Shown: positions 1 to 9,050, counted from the stretch's first letter. The stretch is 64,000 bases of DNA from JAAYAY01 sp963674575 (GCA_963674575.2 CAXXQT010000006.1:186001-250000); one strand, 5' to 3'. Made by a program: numbers and translations. The notes: a model not told the origin generated them from the sequence alone.

Positions 1-731
1 TAGAGCATGGCGCCGCCCTGATAGACGAGGCTTGCTTTGACCGCGTCCCCTCTCCATGCCGCGAAGGTCATGGCGAAGAACCCGATGGCGAGGATGATCA
101 GTCCGGCCACCATTACGGACTCGAGGCGGCGGCTCGTATCCCGAGTGTCGAGAACGGCGCAGAAGGCGATCATTCCGAGCAGGGAAACAACGGCGCCAAA
201 GAGTAAGGTCCCCGCCCATTGGAGCGCGGCCGCGCCGAAGGCCGCTGTCGCAAACGTGGCTCGAAGAGCGCTAAGGGCGATTGCGGTTGCCGTGAGCCAG
301 CCGAAGAGGCGGCGCAGCGTGAATTGTCGTCGATCGTCCCGGTCGGCGTCGAGTGGTTCCTTCTCGTGGATCAGCCGCGCGCCGAACAGCCTTGCTGCCA
401 ACAGGATGGCGGAAAGCACCGCCATTTGCACGAGAAAATGGAAAAACCAGAGGGCGGGCGACGGGTAGACGCGGATCGGGCTGCCGGCGTGGAGGGCGGC
501 GCTCCATCCGGCCAGGACAACGGCCAAGGCGGCCAGACGCCAGGGCAGCCGTCCACGCCCCAAGCTTGCCCAGAGGGTCGCCAAGTTGACCTGACCGCCT
601 GCCAGACCCAAAAGGATGGCTGCCCAGAGGGACGGCCAATTGGCCTGCGCGGGCGTCGAGTAGAGGGCCACGGCGTCGAGGGCCAGGGAGGCGACGATCA
701 ATTGAGGGATGAGGATCTTCGGAGAGCCCAT
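1..731 (-). CDS. Membrane protein, 3' end cut by window edge
   Basis: Reading leftwards from ATG at 731 the frame stays open for 243 codons to the window edge, so the C-terminus is missing. The product has several hydrophobic segments (residues about 7-25, 33-50, 60-77, 95-115, 140-165, 175-200, 210-230), consistent with an integral inner-membrane protein. A charged stretch followed by QFTLRRLFGWLTATAIAL resembles the planctomycete membrane motif of the form F-S-L-R-x-L-L. No enzymatic motif is visible. The gene is divergent from the AroE-like gene across about 160 bp. Function is unknown. The open frame, hydrophobicity pattern and motif support a real gene better than the overlapping plus-strand frame does. 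Confidence 0.7.
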   Translation of the reverse strand, partial: MGSPKILIPQLIVASLALDAVALYSTPAQANWPSLWAAILLGLAGGQVNLATLWASLGRGRLPWRLAALAVVLAGWSAALHAGSPIRVYPSPALWFFHFLVQMAVLSAILLAARLFGARLIHEKEPLDADRDDRRQFTLRRLFGWLTATAIALSALRATFATAAFGAAALQWAGTLLFGAVVSLLGMIAFCAVLDTRDTSRRLESVMVAGLIILAIGFFAMTFAAWRGDAVKASLVYQGGAML

Positions 732-893
732 CTATCCATTCTGATCGGGACGAATTGTCCTGCCAAGGCTGGTTTCGACGGGGCCGGGCGGCGACCCACA
801 TTGCAAAAGAACGCCTGTTCGGCAAAAATGACGGCGACTTCCCTGCCGGACCCCAGGTGCTCGGCGGCATTTCTTTCTCGAGCGGAATCGACC

Positions 894-1742
894 GTGTCCG
901 ATCAATCGCTACAACCCATCCTCGTCTTGTTGAGCCAATCGGCGACACGAAACCCCTCCCAATACATGGTCGAGAAGACCTTTCTCTGTCATGAACTGGA
1001 CTGGCGTTACCTCTCGGTTGAGGTGACGGAAGAAGCCCTTGAGGATGCCGTTCGGGGAATCCGCGCCATGGGGTTTGTTGGTGCCAACTGTGCTCGCCCT
1101 CACAATCGGCGCATCGGCGCCTTCCTGGATCGACAGAGTGAAGTGGCCGAACGCGCCGGGACCGTGAATTTGATCCGTCGGGACGGCAGCGAACTGGTCG
1201 GGGAAAGCACGGAAGGCCAAGGGATTCTCCAGGTCGTGCAGACGCGGTGCGCATCCCCCGTCCGTCGGGTGCTGCTGTTTGGCGCAGGCGATCTGGGCCG
1301 GGCCGTGGCCCTGGAACTTGCTGAAGCCGGGGTTGAGCGAATCGAGATTGTCAACCGGACGGAGGATCGAGCCATTGCCCTGGTGCAGTCACTTGGCGAG
1401 CGCGACGATCTTTCGGTTCGCTGGTTGCCCTGGGAGGATGCTGCCGAAGCGGCTGGCGATATCGACCTCGTGGTTAACGCAACGCCCGTCGGAACGGAGG
1501 TGGCCGAGGGGTCCCCGCCGGTCGATTGGCAGTTGCTCTGCCCTGACGCGCTGATTGTCGACGCGAATCTGGAGGAAACGTGCCCCGAACTGCTGCATAC
1601 CGCTTCAGAACGGGGTTTCGGCACGGTCAATGGGCTGGATGTCTTCCTCGAACAGGCAGCCATCAACTTTCGCCTCTGGACCGGCATCGAGCCTGATCGG
1701 ACCGTCATGCGAGAGGCGGTTGAAGAGTATCTCGAGCTGTAG
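894..1742 (+). CDS. Shikimate dehydrogenase-like protein with altered active site
   Basis: 282 residues from GTG 894; this start places PILVLLSQ where AroE proteins begin. An in-frame ATG at 828 would add 22 residues. The fold signature is clear: an N-terminal substrate domain containing GFVGANCARPHN, a Rossmann motif GAGDLGRAVALELAEAG followed by IVNRT, NATPVGTE, and a C-terminal GLDVFLEQAAINFRLWTG. AroE normally reduces 3-dehydroshikimate with NADPH. Here the catalytic Lys of the PHK motif is Asn, the catalytic Asp of the TDG motif is Glu (GESTEGQG), and the shikimate-binding SxS region reads ATR. The cofactor site is kept but the catalytic site is not, so this is probably a paralogue with another substrate or a non-catalytic role. 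It is followed 70 bp later by the exonuclease gene. Confidence 0.8.
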   Translation: MSDQSLQPILVLLSQSATRNPSQYMVEKTFLCHELDWRYLSVEVTEEALEDAVRGIRAMGFVGANCARPHNRRIGAFLDRQSEVAERAGTVNLIRRDGSELVGESTEGQGILQVVQTRCASPVRRVLLFGAGDLGRAVALELAEAGVERIEIVNRTEDRAIALVQSLGERDDLSVRWLPWEDAAEAAGDIDLVVNATPVGTEVAEGSPPVDWQLLCPDALIVDANLEETCPELLHTASERGFGTVNGLDVFLEQAAINFRLWTGIEPDRTVMREAVEEYLEL

Positions 1743-1812
1743 AAACGGTCCAATGCCGGGGTACGTGCCCTCGCGTCGATATCCATTCGCCTGTTTGTGA
1801 GGGACATCTGTC

Positions 1813-2652
1813 ATGTCCGCGGCCAACATACGCTACCTGGTGTTTGACGTCGAAAGCGTCGCTGATCCGAGTCTGGTGTCCAGTCTGCGGTATCCAGGGG
1901 AAGGGCTCGACGGCGCGGAAGCCGTGCGGCGCTACCGGGACGAGTTGATGGAGAAGCATGGCAGCGACTTCATCCCCTACACGTTCCAGGTGCCGATTTC
2001 GGTTGTTGTTGCCAAGCTCACCGCCGATTTTCGGCTGGTCGACCTGGTTGTTCTGGACGACCCCGAATGTCGCCCCCACGTGATCGCCGACCATTTCTGG
2101 CGAGGTTGGGAGGCCTACCGCCGACCTACTTTCGTCAGTTTCAACGGTCGAGGGTTCGATCTGCCCCTCCTTGAACTCGCAGCGTTCCGGTTCGGGCTCA
2201 ATCTGAGCACCTGGTTTGCCTCTGGGGCCAAGGCCTACGATCAGCCCCGAAATCGCTACAACATCAATGCCCATATCGATTTGTGCGAACTGTTGACCAA
2301 TTTCGGCGCGACACGTTTCACCGGAGGTCTCAACCTGGCGGCCAACCTGATCGGAAAGCCAGGCAAGATGGACGTGCAAGGCGATATGGTTCAGGACATG
2401 TTCGATAGCGGGCGGCAGTCGGAAATCAACGACTACTGTCGTTGCGACGTCCTCGACACCTACTTCGTGTTCCTCAGGACCCGTGTGATCCAGGGCCAGA
2501 TGACCCTTGAGCAGGAACAGCAGATTATCGGCGAGACGAAGGCCTGGCTGGAAGGGAATGCGTCCGAGCAGCCAGCCTACAGGCTGTATTTGGAGAAATG
2601 GGGCGACTGGGAGAATCCGTGGATGTCGGTCGAGGCGCCCACCCAGGAGTAG
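1813..2652 (+). CDS. Predicted 3'-5' exonuclease, PolB-type (PF10108-like)
   Basis: 279 residues starting MSAANIRYLVFDVESVAD. The opening DVES is the DxE metal-binding motif (Exo I) of DEDD exonucleases. VSFNGRGFDLPLLELAAFRFG fits Exo II, and the region around NDYCRCDVLDTYFVFLR supplies the late acidic residues (Exo III). This is the pattern of the stand-alone family related to the proofreading domain of family B DNA polymerases, which is found without a polymerase domain. The likely role is two-metal-ion 3'-5' DNA or RNA cleavage in the cytoplasm; the natural substrate is unknown. The start follows the AroE-like stop by 70 bp on the same strand. A truncated palindromic repeat lies just after the stop. 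Confidence 0.8.
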   Translation: MSAANIRYLVFDVESVADPSLVSSLRYPGEGLDGAEAVRRYRDELMEKHGSDFIPYTFQVPISVVVAKLTADFRLVDLVVLDDPECRPHVIADHFWRGWEAYRRPTFVSFNGRGFDLPLLELAAFRFGLNLSTWFASGAKAYDQPRNRYNINAHIDLCELLTNFGATRFTGGLNLAANLIGKPGKMDVQGDMVQDMFDSGRQSEINDYCRCDVLDTYFVFLRTRVIQGQMTLEQEQQIIGETKAWLEGNASEQPAYRLYLEKWGDWENPWMSVEAPTQE

Positions 2653-2715
2653 CCAGGAAAGGCTGAAGACTGAAGGCTGAAGGACTGTAAGGCGGGGAGT
2701 TTCGTCGGGTCGAAA

Positions 2716-2785
2716 TCGGCGTGGTGATTTGACCTTCCACACCCATCGCTTCGCTCTGAGTGTGCCACCGATGCCGTAGTGCCCT
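2716..2785. repeat. Family A palindromic repeat, truncated copy
   Basis: This contains the centre (GTGGTGATTTGACC) and right arm (CCACACCCATCGCTTCGCTC then TGAGTGTGCCACC) of the repeat whose complete copies lie at 18536-18623 and 18837-18920. The left arm is missing. It sits between the converging 3' ends of the exonuclease and rplU genes. Confidence 0.75.
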
Positions 2786-2801
2786 TTTTCTGACAGCAAA
2801 C

Positions 2802-2847
2802 GAAAAAGGCCCGCTCTCGACCATTTTGCGAGAGCGAGCCTTTGTTT
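2802..2847 (-). terminator. Intrinsic terminator of rplU
   Basis: Inverted repeat AGGCCCGCTCTCG / CGAGAGCGAGCCT (one mismatch) with an 8-9 nt loop. On the minus strand, downstream of the rplU stop at 2864, the hairpin is followed by a T-rich run (TTTTTCGTTT). A shorter T-rich stretch on the plus side means it could also work for the convergent exonuclease gene. Confidence 0.8.
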
Positions 2848-2863
2848 TCTTGGCGGACGTGTC

Positions 2864-3178
2864 TCAGCCGAGCTCGATCTTGGAGATCTTCACGCGGGTG
2901 TAGAGCTGGCGATGGCCGGTCTTGCGGCGGGAGTTCTTTCGGCGTCGGAACTTCTGGACGACCAGCTTCTTACCCTGGCTGGTTCCGAGGACCTCTGCCG
3001 TCACCGAGGCGCCTTCGATTTGCGGGGCGCCGATCTTCACGCCATCGTCGGCCCGGCCCAGCAGCACTCGCTCGAACTTGACTTCTTCACCCGAAGCCGT
3101 GTCGCGGTAGTCAATCTCCAGCTCCTGGCCTTCTTCGACTCGAAACTGGCGTCCGCCGTCTTCAATGATTGCGTACAT
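2864..3178 (-). CDS. rplU: 50S ribosomal protein L21
   Basis: 104 residues, the usual length, beginning MYAIIEDGGRQFRVEEG. The C-terminal region VVQKFRRRKNSRRKTGHRQ followed by YTRVKISKI is the diagnostic L21 signature. L21 binds 23S rRNA in the large subunit. It follows rng by 286 bp on the same strand, as in the widespread rng-rplU-rpmA cluster. The usual downstream partner rpmA (L27) is absent: the next thing is a terminator and the convergent exonuclease gene, so L27 must be encoded elsewhere. The ATG at 3178 gives the conserved N-terminus exactly. Confidence 0.97.
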   Translation of the reverse strand: MYAIIEDGGRQFRVEEGQELEIDYRDTASGEEVKFERVLLGRADDGVKIGAPQIEGASVTAEVLGTSQGKKLVVQKFRRRKNSRRKTGHRQLYTRVKISKIELG

Positions 3179-3464
3179 GGGCTGTCCTGTTTGGAAATGT
3201 CGTTGTATTGGCTTGGCCCCTCACCAGAAGGGGGGCCTGTCGAGATCAGTCTTCCATTTGCACGTCGGACGTTTACCTTGCGGCACCGCTCCAATACGGC
3301 AAACCACCAAGTTTATCGCGCCTGTGGGCGTTTCTTCAAGGGGCCAGTCGCACAATCCGCACAAAGCCGAAGGACTCTTGCCGGGGAACAATCGGGCGAG
3401 AATCCTGTCGGCCGACCTAACCTCTTTGTGCAGAACCGGTTTCGGCGATATTCCTGGGGGGCTC

Positions 3465-5048
3465 CTACGGTTCGATGCGGACTTCCCGGCCCTCGGCGTC
3501 ACGACAGTCGATCGCCAGGTGTTCGCCGGAGACGTCGGCGAGACCGACGATGTCCACTTCGAGTTTGCCTTCGTCTTCGAGGTCGATGAGCTGGCGTCGT
3601 TTTTTGTTGCTCAGGTATTCGGCAACTTCCGCCGCCACGGTGATGGAGATCTTGACCACGTCGTCTGTCTGGCTGGCCACGGTCAATTGGCGGATGACTT
3701 CAATGGCCATGCTTTCCGCAGATTTGACCACGCCCGTCCCTCCGCAGCAGGGGCAGTCGGCATAGGTGCTCCGTTTGAGGCTGGGACGAACACGTTGGCG
3801 GGTCATTTCGATCAGGCCGAAGGGGCTCGTTCGCAAGATTTTGGTGCGAGCCCGATCCCGTTTGACGGCATCTCGCAGGGCCCGCTCGACGCCTCGTCGG
3901 TGCTTTTCCTTCCGCATGTCGATGAAGTCGTTGACGAGCACTCCGCCCAGGTCGCGGAGCCGAATCTGCCGGGCGATTTCCTTGGCCGCAATGAGGTTCA
4001 TCTGGTAGGCCGTTTCTTCGGCCGAGTCATCGGCTCGGAAGTTCCCGCTGTTGACGTCGATGGCCACCAGGGCTTCGGTTTGGTCAATCACCAGGGAGCC
4101 TCCCTCTTTGAGGGGCACTTCCCGGCGATGGATCGAGGAGATTTCGCCGTCGAGATTGTGTCGGTGGAAGAGGGGTTCCTTCCCGTCGTAGAGTTGGAGG
4201 CAGTTCACGTGGCGGGGCATGACCAGTTGGAGAAACTCCCGTGCCCGTTCGTAGGCTTTCGGTTCGTCGATGACAATCGAATCGACATCGGTCGTGAAGA
4301 TATCGCGAATCGTGCGGATGAGCATGTCGCTTTCTTCGTAGATGTCGACCGGCCCCGACGTCTTCTTGATGCGGCGCACGATCACCTTCCACAAGCGAAG
4401 GAGGTATGCCAGATCGCGCGAGAGTTCCTTTCGGCTCCGGTCGCTTCCGGCAGTCCGGACGATGAAGCCAAGGCCCTTGGGGGGGTTGAGTTCAAGCATG
4501 ATGTCGCGGAGTCGGCGGCGATCGTCCTCGTCCTCGATCTTTCGAGACACTCCGACTCGTCCGAGGGCGGGCATGAGGACCAGATAACGTCCGGGAATGC
4601 TGATGTAGGTCGAGAGGGTTGGGCCCTTGGTGCCGATTCCCTCCTTGATGACCTGAACGAGGACCTCGTCGCCGCGGCGCAGGATATCCTGGATCGGAGG
4701 CTTGATTCTCGGGCGAGCGCCGATCCGTTGGCGACCGCGGGAAGGACCGGAGGGACCGCGGCGACCTCCCGGCGGCTCAATCGGCTTGTTCGGATCGAAA
4801 CCGCCCTGTCGGAAATACTGGGGTTCCACGTCGCTGATATGGAGGAAGCCATTCCGCCCCACGCCAAAATCCACGAAAGCGGCCTGGATGCTTGGTTCCA
4901 GGTTGACCACCACCCCCTTGTAAATATTTCCGACGTAATTGTCTTGTGCGGTGCGTTCGATGTAGAGTTCTTCGAGGACTCCGTCTTCAACGATCGCGAT
5001 ACGGCATTCCTCGGGCTGCCGTACGTTGATGAGCATTTCTTGTTTCAT
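3465..5048 (-). CDS. rng: Ribonuclease E/G family endoribonuclease
   Basis: 527 residues. The N-terminus (IAIVEDGVLEELYIER, then NIYKGVVVNLEPSIQAAFVD) is the RNase E/G S1-domain opening. The S1 region carries a basic Gly/Pro/Arg-rich insertion at about residues 83-115 before the strand DEVLVQVIKEGIGTKGPTLS. The catalytic DNase-I-like domain has VAIDVNSG and DFIDM, which carry the metal-binding aspartates. CPCCGGTG is the Zn-link through which RNase E/G protomers pair. There is no long C-terminal scaffold, so it is closer to RNase G in length. The enzyme makes endonucleolytic cuts in AU-rich single-stranded RNA for rRNA maturation and mRNA decay. It lies between the DUF2344 gene (51 bp upstream) and rplU. 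Confidence 0.95.
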   Translation of the reverse strand: MKQEMLINVRQPEECRIAIVEDGVLEELYIERTAQDNYVGNIYKGVVVNLEPSIQAAFVDFGVGRNGFLHISDVEPQYFRQGGFDPNKPIEPPGGRRGPSGPSRGRQRIGARPRIKPPIQDILRRGDEVLVQVIKEGIGTKGPTLSTYISIPGRYLVLMPALGRVGVSRKIEDEDDRRRLRDIMLELNPPKGLGFIVRTAGSDRSRKELSRDLAYLLRLWKVIVRRIKKTSGPVDIYEESDMLIRTIRDIFTTDVDSIVIDEPKAYERAREFLQLVMPRHVNCLQLYDGKEPLFHRHNLDGEISSIHRREVPLKEGGSLVIDQTEALVAIDVNSGNFRADDSAEETAYQMNLIAAKEIARQIRLRDLGGVLVNDFIDMRKEKHRRGVERALRDAVKRDRARTKILRTSPFGLIEMTRQRVRPSLKRSTYADCPCCGGTGVVKSAESMAIEVIRQLTVASQTDDVVKISITVAAEVAEYLSNKKRRQLIDLEDEGKLEVDIVGLADVSGEHLAIDCRDAEGREVRIEP

Positions 5049-5099
5049 CGCTTCGCCTTCTTGCCCGGCAAGGTCGGCGAGTACGAGTCGGCTGAGCGA

Positions 5100-5729
5100 T
5101 CATGGTCGCAACTCCACTTCAGTGCGAGTCAGATAGCAACCTTCCTGCTCCAGATCCTGCAATCCGAGTGCCGTCAGGACATCTCTCGGCGAGGCGCCGC
5201 CCTGGGGGATCACCGCCAGGCGCATGCGCAACGTGTCCGAGTCGATCTCCAGATGTTCCAAACTGCGGCATGGATCCACGGTTTTTCCTCCGCGTATTCT
5301 CGTGACAGGACAAGACTCGGCAGCAATGAGTTCGCCCACCCGGGTCTCGGCTTGTCGGCGATGTTGCGGCGGGATCTCCATTTCGTACGAGCTGCAGCGA
5401 ACCTGGCATTTTTTGCTCCCCTCCGGAAGCGTTTCCACGCGGAGGAATTCGAGTCCGGGAACTGAGGTCGCCCTGAGTCGGTCGAGCAAGTCGGCGTCGT
5501 CGCGATTCTCGGCGAGTTCCAGTTCCATGACTTCATTCCGCCCCGCGATTCCGAGGGCGAGGGCTGAGGGGAAGCTCATGCGTGGTTTCGGATGAAATCC
5601 TTCGCTCATCCCCAGGCGCAGCTCTGCACGGCGGAAAACCCGCTCCATCGTGCGCACCAGATCGCGGTGCCCGATCAGACGGAGGTTTCCGTTTTTGCAG
5701 AAGCGTATTCGTACTCGTTGTCGAACCAT
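5100..5729 (-). CDS. DUF2344 / TIGR03936 radical SAM-linked protein
   Basis: 209 residues from ATG 5729, preceded by AAGAGGA at a good distance; an in-frame GTG at 5750 would add 7 residues. The opening RIRFCKNGNLRLIGHRDLVR and the block GMSEGFHPKPRMSFPSALAL are the hallmark of TIGR03936. This protein family travels with, or is fused to, the radical SAM/B12-type protein TIGR03960, and its biochemical role is unproved. Here the partner is not adjacent: it lies at 58037-59821. The gene precedes rng and rplU on the same strand, so this side of the usual cluster is kept. Confidence 0.9.
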   Translation of the reverse strand: MVRQRVRIRFCKNGNLRLIGHRDLVRTMERVFRRAELRLGMSEGFHPKPRMSFPSALALGIAGRNEVMELELAENRDDADLLDRLRATSVPGLEFLRVETLPEGSKKCQVRCSSYEMEIPPQHRRQAETRVGELIAAESCPVTRIRGGKTVDPCRSLEHLEIDSDTLRMRLAVIPQGGASPRDVLTALGLQDLEQEGCYLTRTEVELRP

Positions 5730-6077
5730 GGGTTCGATCCTCTTTTCCACAGCCGGTGGTGGAAAAGATCCATTGACATATTCTCCCGTCCGATCGGCAA
5801 TCCGAGGCGAACTCGGTGTCGACCGAACGGCTCCAAGGCGAGGGTCCGCGACCAGACTGGGCGTGAACCTTCACCCGCGTGATCTCTTGAAATTGGTACC
5901 CAAATGTGGGGCGTCGAAACGGAACAGGGTCGCCACGTAATCCGAACCGCCGCTCGGATCATGCGGTACCCCTCGTCATGACTAGTCGTTGGGGAAAACC
6001 TCACGTTCCTTGAGGTCTGGCCCATGGGGTCGAGGCAAAGTTGCCGTACCGCCTTTCTCGGCCGCTCGGGCCGCCGA
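5730..6077. other. Intergenic region without gene
   Basis: About 350 bp between the ptsI stop and the DUF2344 start, both minus strand. It should contain the promoter of the DUF2344-rng-rplU unit. I see no coding frame with support and no convincing consensus promoter. Confidence 0.5.
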
Positions 6078-7820
6078 CTACGACAAAATTTCCGGAACCC
6101 GATTCTTCAGTTCTCCTTTTAGAAAACTCTTGATGTCTCTTGCGTTTTCCATGGTCATTGCCCGACGAGCGACCTCTTCGCAGTCGGCCACGGTCACACT
6201 ACGGCAGATTTTCTTGATTTCCGGTATCACGCTCGGCGTCACGCTAAGGCGACGCAGGCCGAGCCCTAGCAGAAGCATCGTGTAAAGGGAGTTGCTGCTC
6301 ATCTGACCGCACAGGTTGACCGGGACCTTCCTGGGGCCGGCGGCCTTCAGCACCATGTCGATCAGGCGCAGAAGTGACGGATCGGCCGCGTTGTACAGGC
6401 CGACCACGTCCTTATTGCTCCGGTCCACGGCTAGAGTGTACTGGATCAGGTCGTTGGTGCCGATACTGAGGAAATCGATTTCTCCCACGAACTGGTCGAT
6501 CATCACGCATGCGGCAGGTACCTCGACCATCATTCCGACCTCAAGATTGCGGTCGAAATCGATCTTGCGTTCCTCCAGGTCCTCAATCACGTCGGCGAGA
6601 ACCATCTTGGCTTGGCGCAATTCCAGGAGCGTCGAAACGAGGGGAAACATGATTCTCAGGTTTCCGTGGGCGCTGGCTCGCAGCGCCGCTCGGAGCTGGC
6701 GGCGGAACATGGGGACGTTCCGCAAGGCCAGGCGGATGCTCCGCAAGCCTAGGAACGGATTCCGCTCATCTTCCGGCTCGGGCAAGTGCGGGACCTTGTC
6801 GGCTCCGAGATCGAAGGTGCGAATCGTGACCGGCTTGTCCCCCATGGCTCGAAGCACACGGCAGTAGGCCTCGAAATGGACTTCCTCGTCGGGTTCCGTT
6901 TCGGCTTCCAAGTAGAGGAACTCCGTGCGGTACAGGCCGACGCCATCGGCACCGCGAGCCACGCAGTGGTCCACCTCGTAGGGGAATTCGATGTTCCCTA
7001 GGAGGGTGATTCGTTCCCCGTCGGAGGTCTCGGCGGGGAGGTCCCGCAGTTCTTCGAGCTGGAGGGCGAGAGAGCGGATCTCCTCTGCCTCGTGCTGATA
7101 GCGGGCGATCGTTTCTTCGTCCGGGTGGAGGATAACGAGACCTTCGTCGCCATCGATGATGACCAGGTCGCCGCCGGAAACTTCGTTGAGGAAGGGGCCT
7201 GTTCCGAGGACGGCGGGTATTTCCAGGGCGCCGGCCACGACGGCGGTATGGCTTCCGGGGCCGCCAGTCTCGGTCACGAAGCCGCGGACGAATTCCCGGT
7301 TGAGGTTGGCTGTTTCGCTGGGGGTCAGGTTGTGGGCGAGGACGAGAACGGGAGACGTCAGTTTCGAAAGTCCCTCGCGACGCCGCCCAAGGAGGTTCCG
7401 GAGCAGGCGTTTCTCAATGTCCCGAATATCGTTTGCCTTGGAGGCGAACGTTTCGGTTTGCAGCTTTTCGAAGAGTTCCGCATAGCGTCGGAAGGTCCGG
7501 CTCACGGCATACTCGGGAGAGTAGTGCCGCTCGCGAATCATTTCCTCCAGCTCTTCGCGCAGCTTGGAGCCTTCCAGCATTCGGAGGTGGGCTTCGAAGA
7601 TTGCGGCGTACTGATCGCCCAGTTCGAAAGAGACGGCCTGTTGGTTTTTGGCGATTTCGGCGCCGGCCGCATCGATGGCACGCTTGAGCCGTTCGAGTTC
7701 TTGTTCGACTGCATCGCGCGCGACAAACCGCCGAGGGATGCGGAATCCCTCCGTGTCCATCACGAGCGCTTCGCCGATGGCAACGCCCGGCGAAACGGCG
7801 ATTCCTTGCAGTTTTTTCAT
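6078..7820 (-). CDS. ptsI: PTS enzyme I (phosphoenolpyruvate-protein phosphotransferase)
   Basis: 580 residues, the normal enzyme I length, with no N-terminal GAF domain. The start MKKLQGIAVSPGVAIGEA is canonical. The phospho-accepting His is H191 in GGPGSHTAVVAGALEIPA. The PEP-binding barrel has GLYRTEFLYLEAE and, near the end, the active-site Cys in VNLCGQMSSN. It autophosphorylates from PEP and passes phosphate to HPr in the cytoplasm. It is the last gene of hpf-ptsN-ptsH-ptsI, 136 bp after ptsH. No sugar permease (EIIB/EIIC) occurs in the window, so the chain probably serves regulation. Confidence 0.96.
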   Translation of the reverse strand: MKKLQGIAVSPGVAIGEALVMDTEGFRIPRRFVARDAVEQELERLKRAIDAAGAEIAKNQQAVSFELGDQYAAIFEAHLRMLEGSKLREELEEMIRERHYSPEYAVSRTFRRYAELFEKLQTETFASKANDIRDIEKRLLRNLLGRRREGLSKLTSPVLVLAHNLTPSETANLNREFVRGFVTETGGPGSHTAVVAGALEIPAVLGTGPFLNEVSGGDLVIIDGDEGLVILHPDEETIARYQHEAEEIRSLALQLEELRDLPAETSDGERITLLGNIEFPYEVDHCVARGADGVGLYRTEFLYLEAETEPDEEVHFEAYCRVLRAMGDKPVTIRTFDLGADKVPHLPEPEDERNPFLGLRSIRLALRNVPMFRRQLRAALRASAHGNLRIMFPLVSTLLELRQAKMVLADVIEDLEERKIDFDRNLEVGMMVEVPAACVMIDQFVGEIDFLSIGTNDLIQYTLAVDRSNKDVVGLYNAADPSLLRLIDMVLKAAGPRKVPVNLCGQMSSNSLYTMLLLGLGLRRLSVTPSVIPEIKKICRSVTVADCEEVARRAMTMENARDIKSFLKGELKNRVPEILS

Positions 7821-7956
7821 GACACCCCTTCGACTTGCGACAATCCGCCGCCGGCCCGTCGAGGGCGAGGGGCTGGGGCCGGCGGATTGCCGTTGGGATG
7901 TGATCGACAGGGCGTCCGAGAGGACTCAGACGCCGTCGCCCCGGCAAACGCTGGAA

Positions 7957-8265
7957 TCAGCAGCCCTTTTCTTCAGTTGTTTCTTTGGTTTCTTCGGCGA
8001 AGTCGTTCTCGAACAACGTCGCCAGTGCCGTGAGCGCTTCCTCGGCCTGACTGCCGCTCGCCTCCGCCGTCAGTTCTTCGTTTTGGACGGCGGCGAGCAA
8101 GAGGATCTGGAGCGCATCGCGACCGTCCACTCGCTGGTCCTGCTTCACCAGGACCACACTTGCGTCGAAACGGCCCAACAGCTTGGCAACCTCCATGGCA
8201 GCGCGCATGTGCAGACCCTCGGGGAGTCCCACTCGCAACGCTCGAGTTGCCGCCGGCTGGTCCAT
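7957..8265 (-). CDS. ptsH: HPr-family phosphocarrier protein
   Basis: 102 residues with GLPEGLHMRAAMEVAKLL, where H19 is the phospho-histidine normally found as GLHARPA. The region that holds regulatory Ser46 in Firmicutes HPr reads VDGRDALQILLLAA, so the serine position is Asp (D50). HPr-kinase regulation at this site is therefore not possible, and the residue is negatively charged. The C-terminus has an unusual acidic/Thr-rich tail (ENDFAEETKETTEEKGC). HPr carries phosphate from enzyme I to EIIA; the neighbouring ptsN product is the likely acceptor. Confidence 0.93.
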   Translation of the reverse strand: MDQPAATRALRVGLPEGLHMRAAMEVAKLLGRFDASVVLVKQDQRVDGRDALQILLLAAVQNEELTAEASGSQAEEALTALATLFENDFAEETKETTEEKGC

Positions 8266-8365
8266 GTTCGCAATACTTCCCGTATTCCGGATACCATTTC
8301 GGAAACCCCTCTGATTGATTACCGAGGGCCTTCGCGATTGCTCGATCGACAGGGCGAATCGAGAA

Positions 8366-8842
8366 TCAGGAGCCGAACTCGTTGTTGTCGGCTTCCTTGA
8401 GAAGCTGCCGGATATCGTCGGCGGTCTTGCTCTGCTTGAGAAATCGGCAGAACGTATCGTCCCGCAGTTGGCGGGAGATGTTCTCCAAGGCTCTCAGGTG
8501 GTCACCGGGGCGATCCGGAGGCGAAATCAGAAGGAAGAAAAGATGCACCTTCTCGCCATCCAGGCTCTGGAAATCAACGCCGTCATGGCTGACGGCCACT
8601 GTGCCCACGAGCTTGTCGACGCTCGGGTGCTTCGTGTGGGGAACGGCCACTCCCCGGCCGATGCCGGTGGAGCCGAGTTCCTCACGTTTCATGATCGCCT
8701 TGATGATGCTTTCGAGTTCTTCTTCTTGGATTCCACCGGCGTCAAGCAGCGATTGAACCATCTCGCGAATGACACCCTCTTTGTCTTCGGCGACCAAGTC
8801 TGCCTGGACGCCCTCCGGTACTACAAAGTCGGCAAACTTCAT
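8366..8842 (-). CDS. ptsN: PTS EIIA, nitrogen/fructose type
   Basis: 158 residues of the PTS_EIIA_2 fold. The phospho-accepting His is H69 in GRGVAVPHTKHPSV, and HLRALENISRQLRD is a conserved later helix. The start ATG 8842 follows a GAGGAG Shine-Dalgarno sequence. It is 100 bp upstream of ptsH in the same direction and downstream of hpf. The hpf-ptsN order is shared with the rpoN-hpf-ptsN locus of Proteobacteria, where EIIA-Ntr has a regulatory, non-transport role. The same role is inferred here because no EIIB/EIIC is present. Confidence 0.93.
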   Translation of the reverse strand: MKFADFVVPEGVQADLVAEDKEGVIREMVQSLLDAGGIQEEELESIIKAIMKREELGSTGIGRGVAVPHTKHPSVDKLVGTVAVSHDGVDFQSLDGEKVHLFFLLISPPDRPGDHLRALENISRQLRDDTFCRFLKQSKTADDIRQLLKEADNNEFGS

Positions 8843-9050
8843 CCAACAAATCTCCTCACGCCCTCAAAAGGGGGCCATGCGATAAAACAATAGCGACCAC
8901 CCTCGATCAGCCTCGCGCCTCTGAGAGTCCTGGCCAGAATTCATGAGGCCACCCGATCGAGCGGGACTGGTTCCCGTCTGGGTGGAGAGGCAATCGTTCT
9001 GGCCTGGAATGCCCTTGGAAGCAAAATGGCGCGGGCCGGATCTCGGACGA

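Noticed and set aside
219..893. Long N-terminal extension of the AroE-like frame
   Set aside because: It overlaps the minus-strand membrane protein at 1-731 and has no family resemblance before PILVLLSQ; GTG 894 gives the normal N-terminus.
3165..5465. 766-codon plus-strand open frame
   Set aside because: It is antisense to rng and the DUF2344 gene, whose products are clearly recognisable; GC-rich third positions keep the opposite frame open.
5780..5810. TTGACATATTC as a promoter
   Set aside because: It points to the plus strand, where no gene follows; the minus-strand reading lacks a matching -35.
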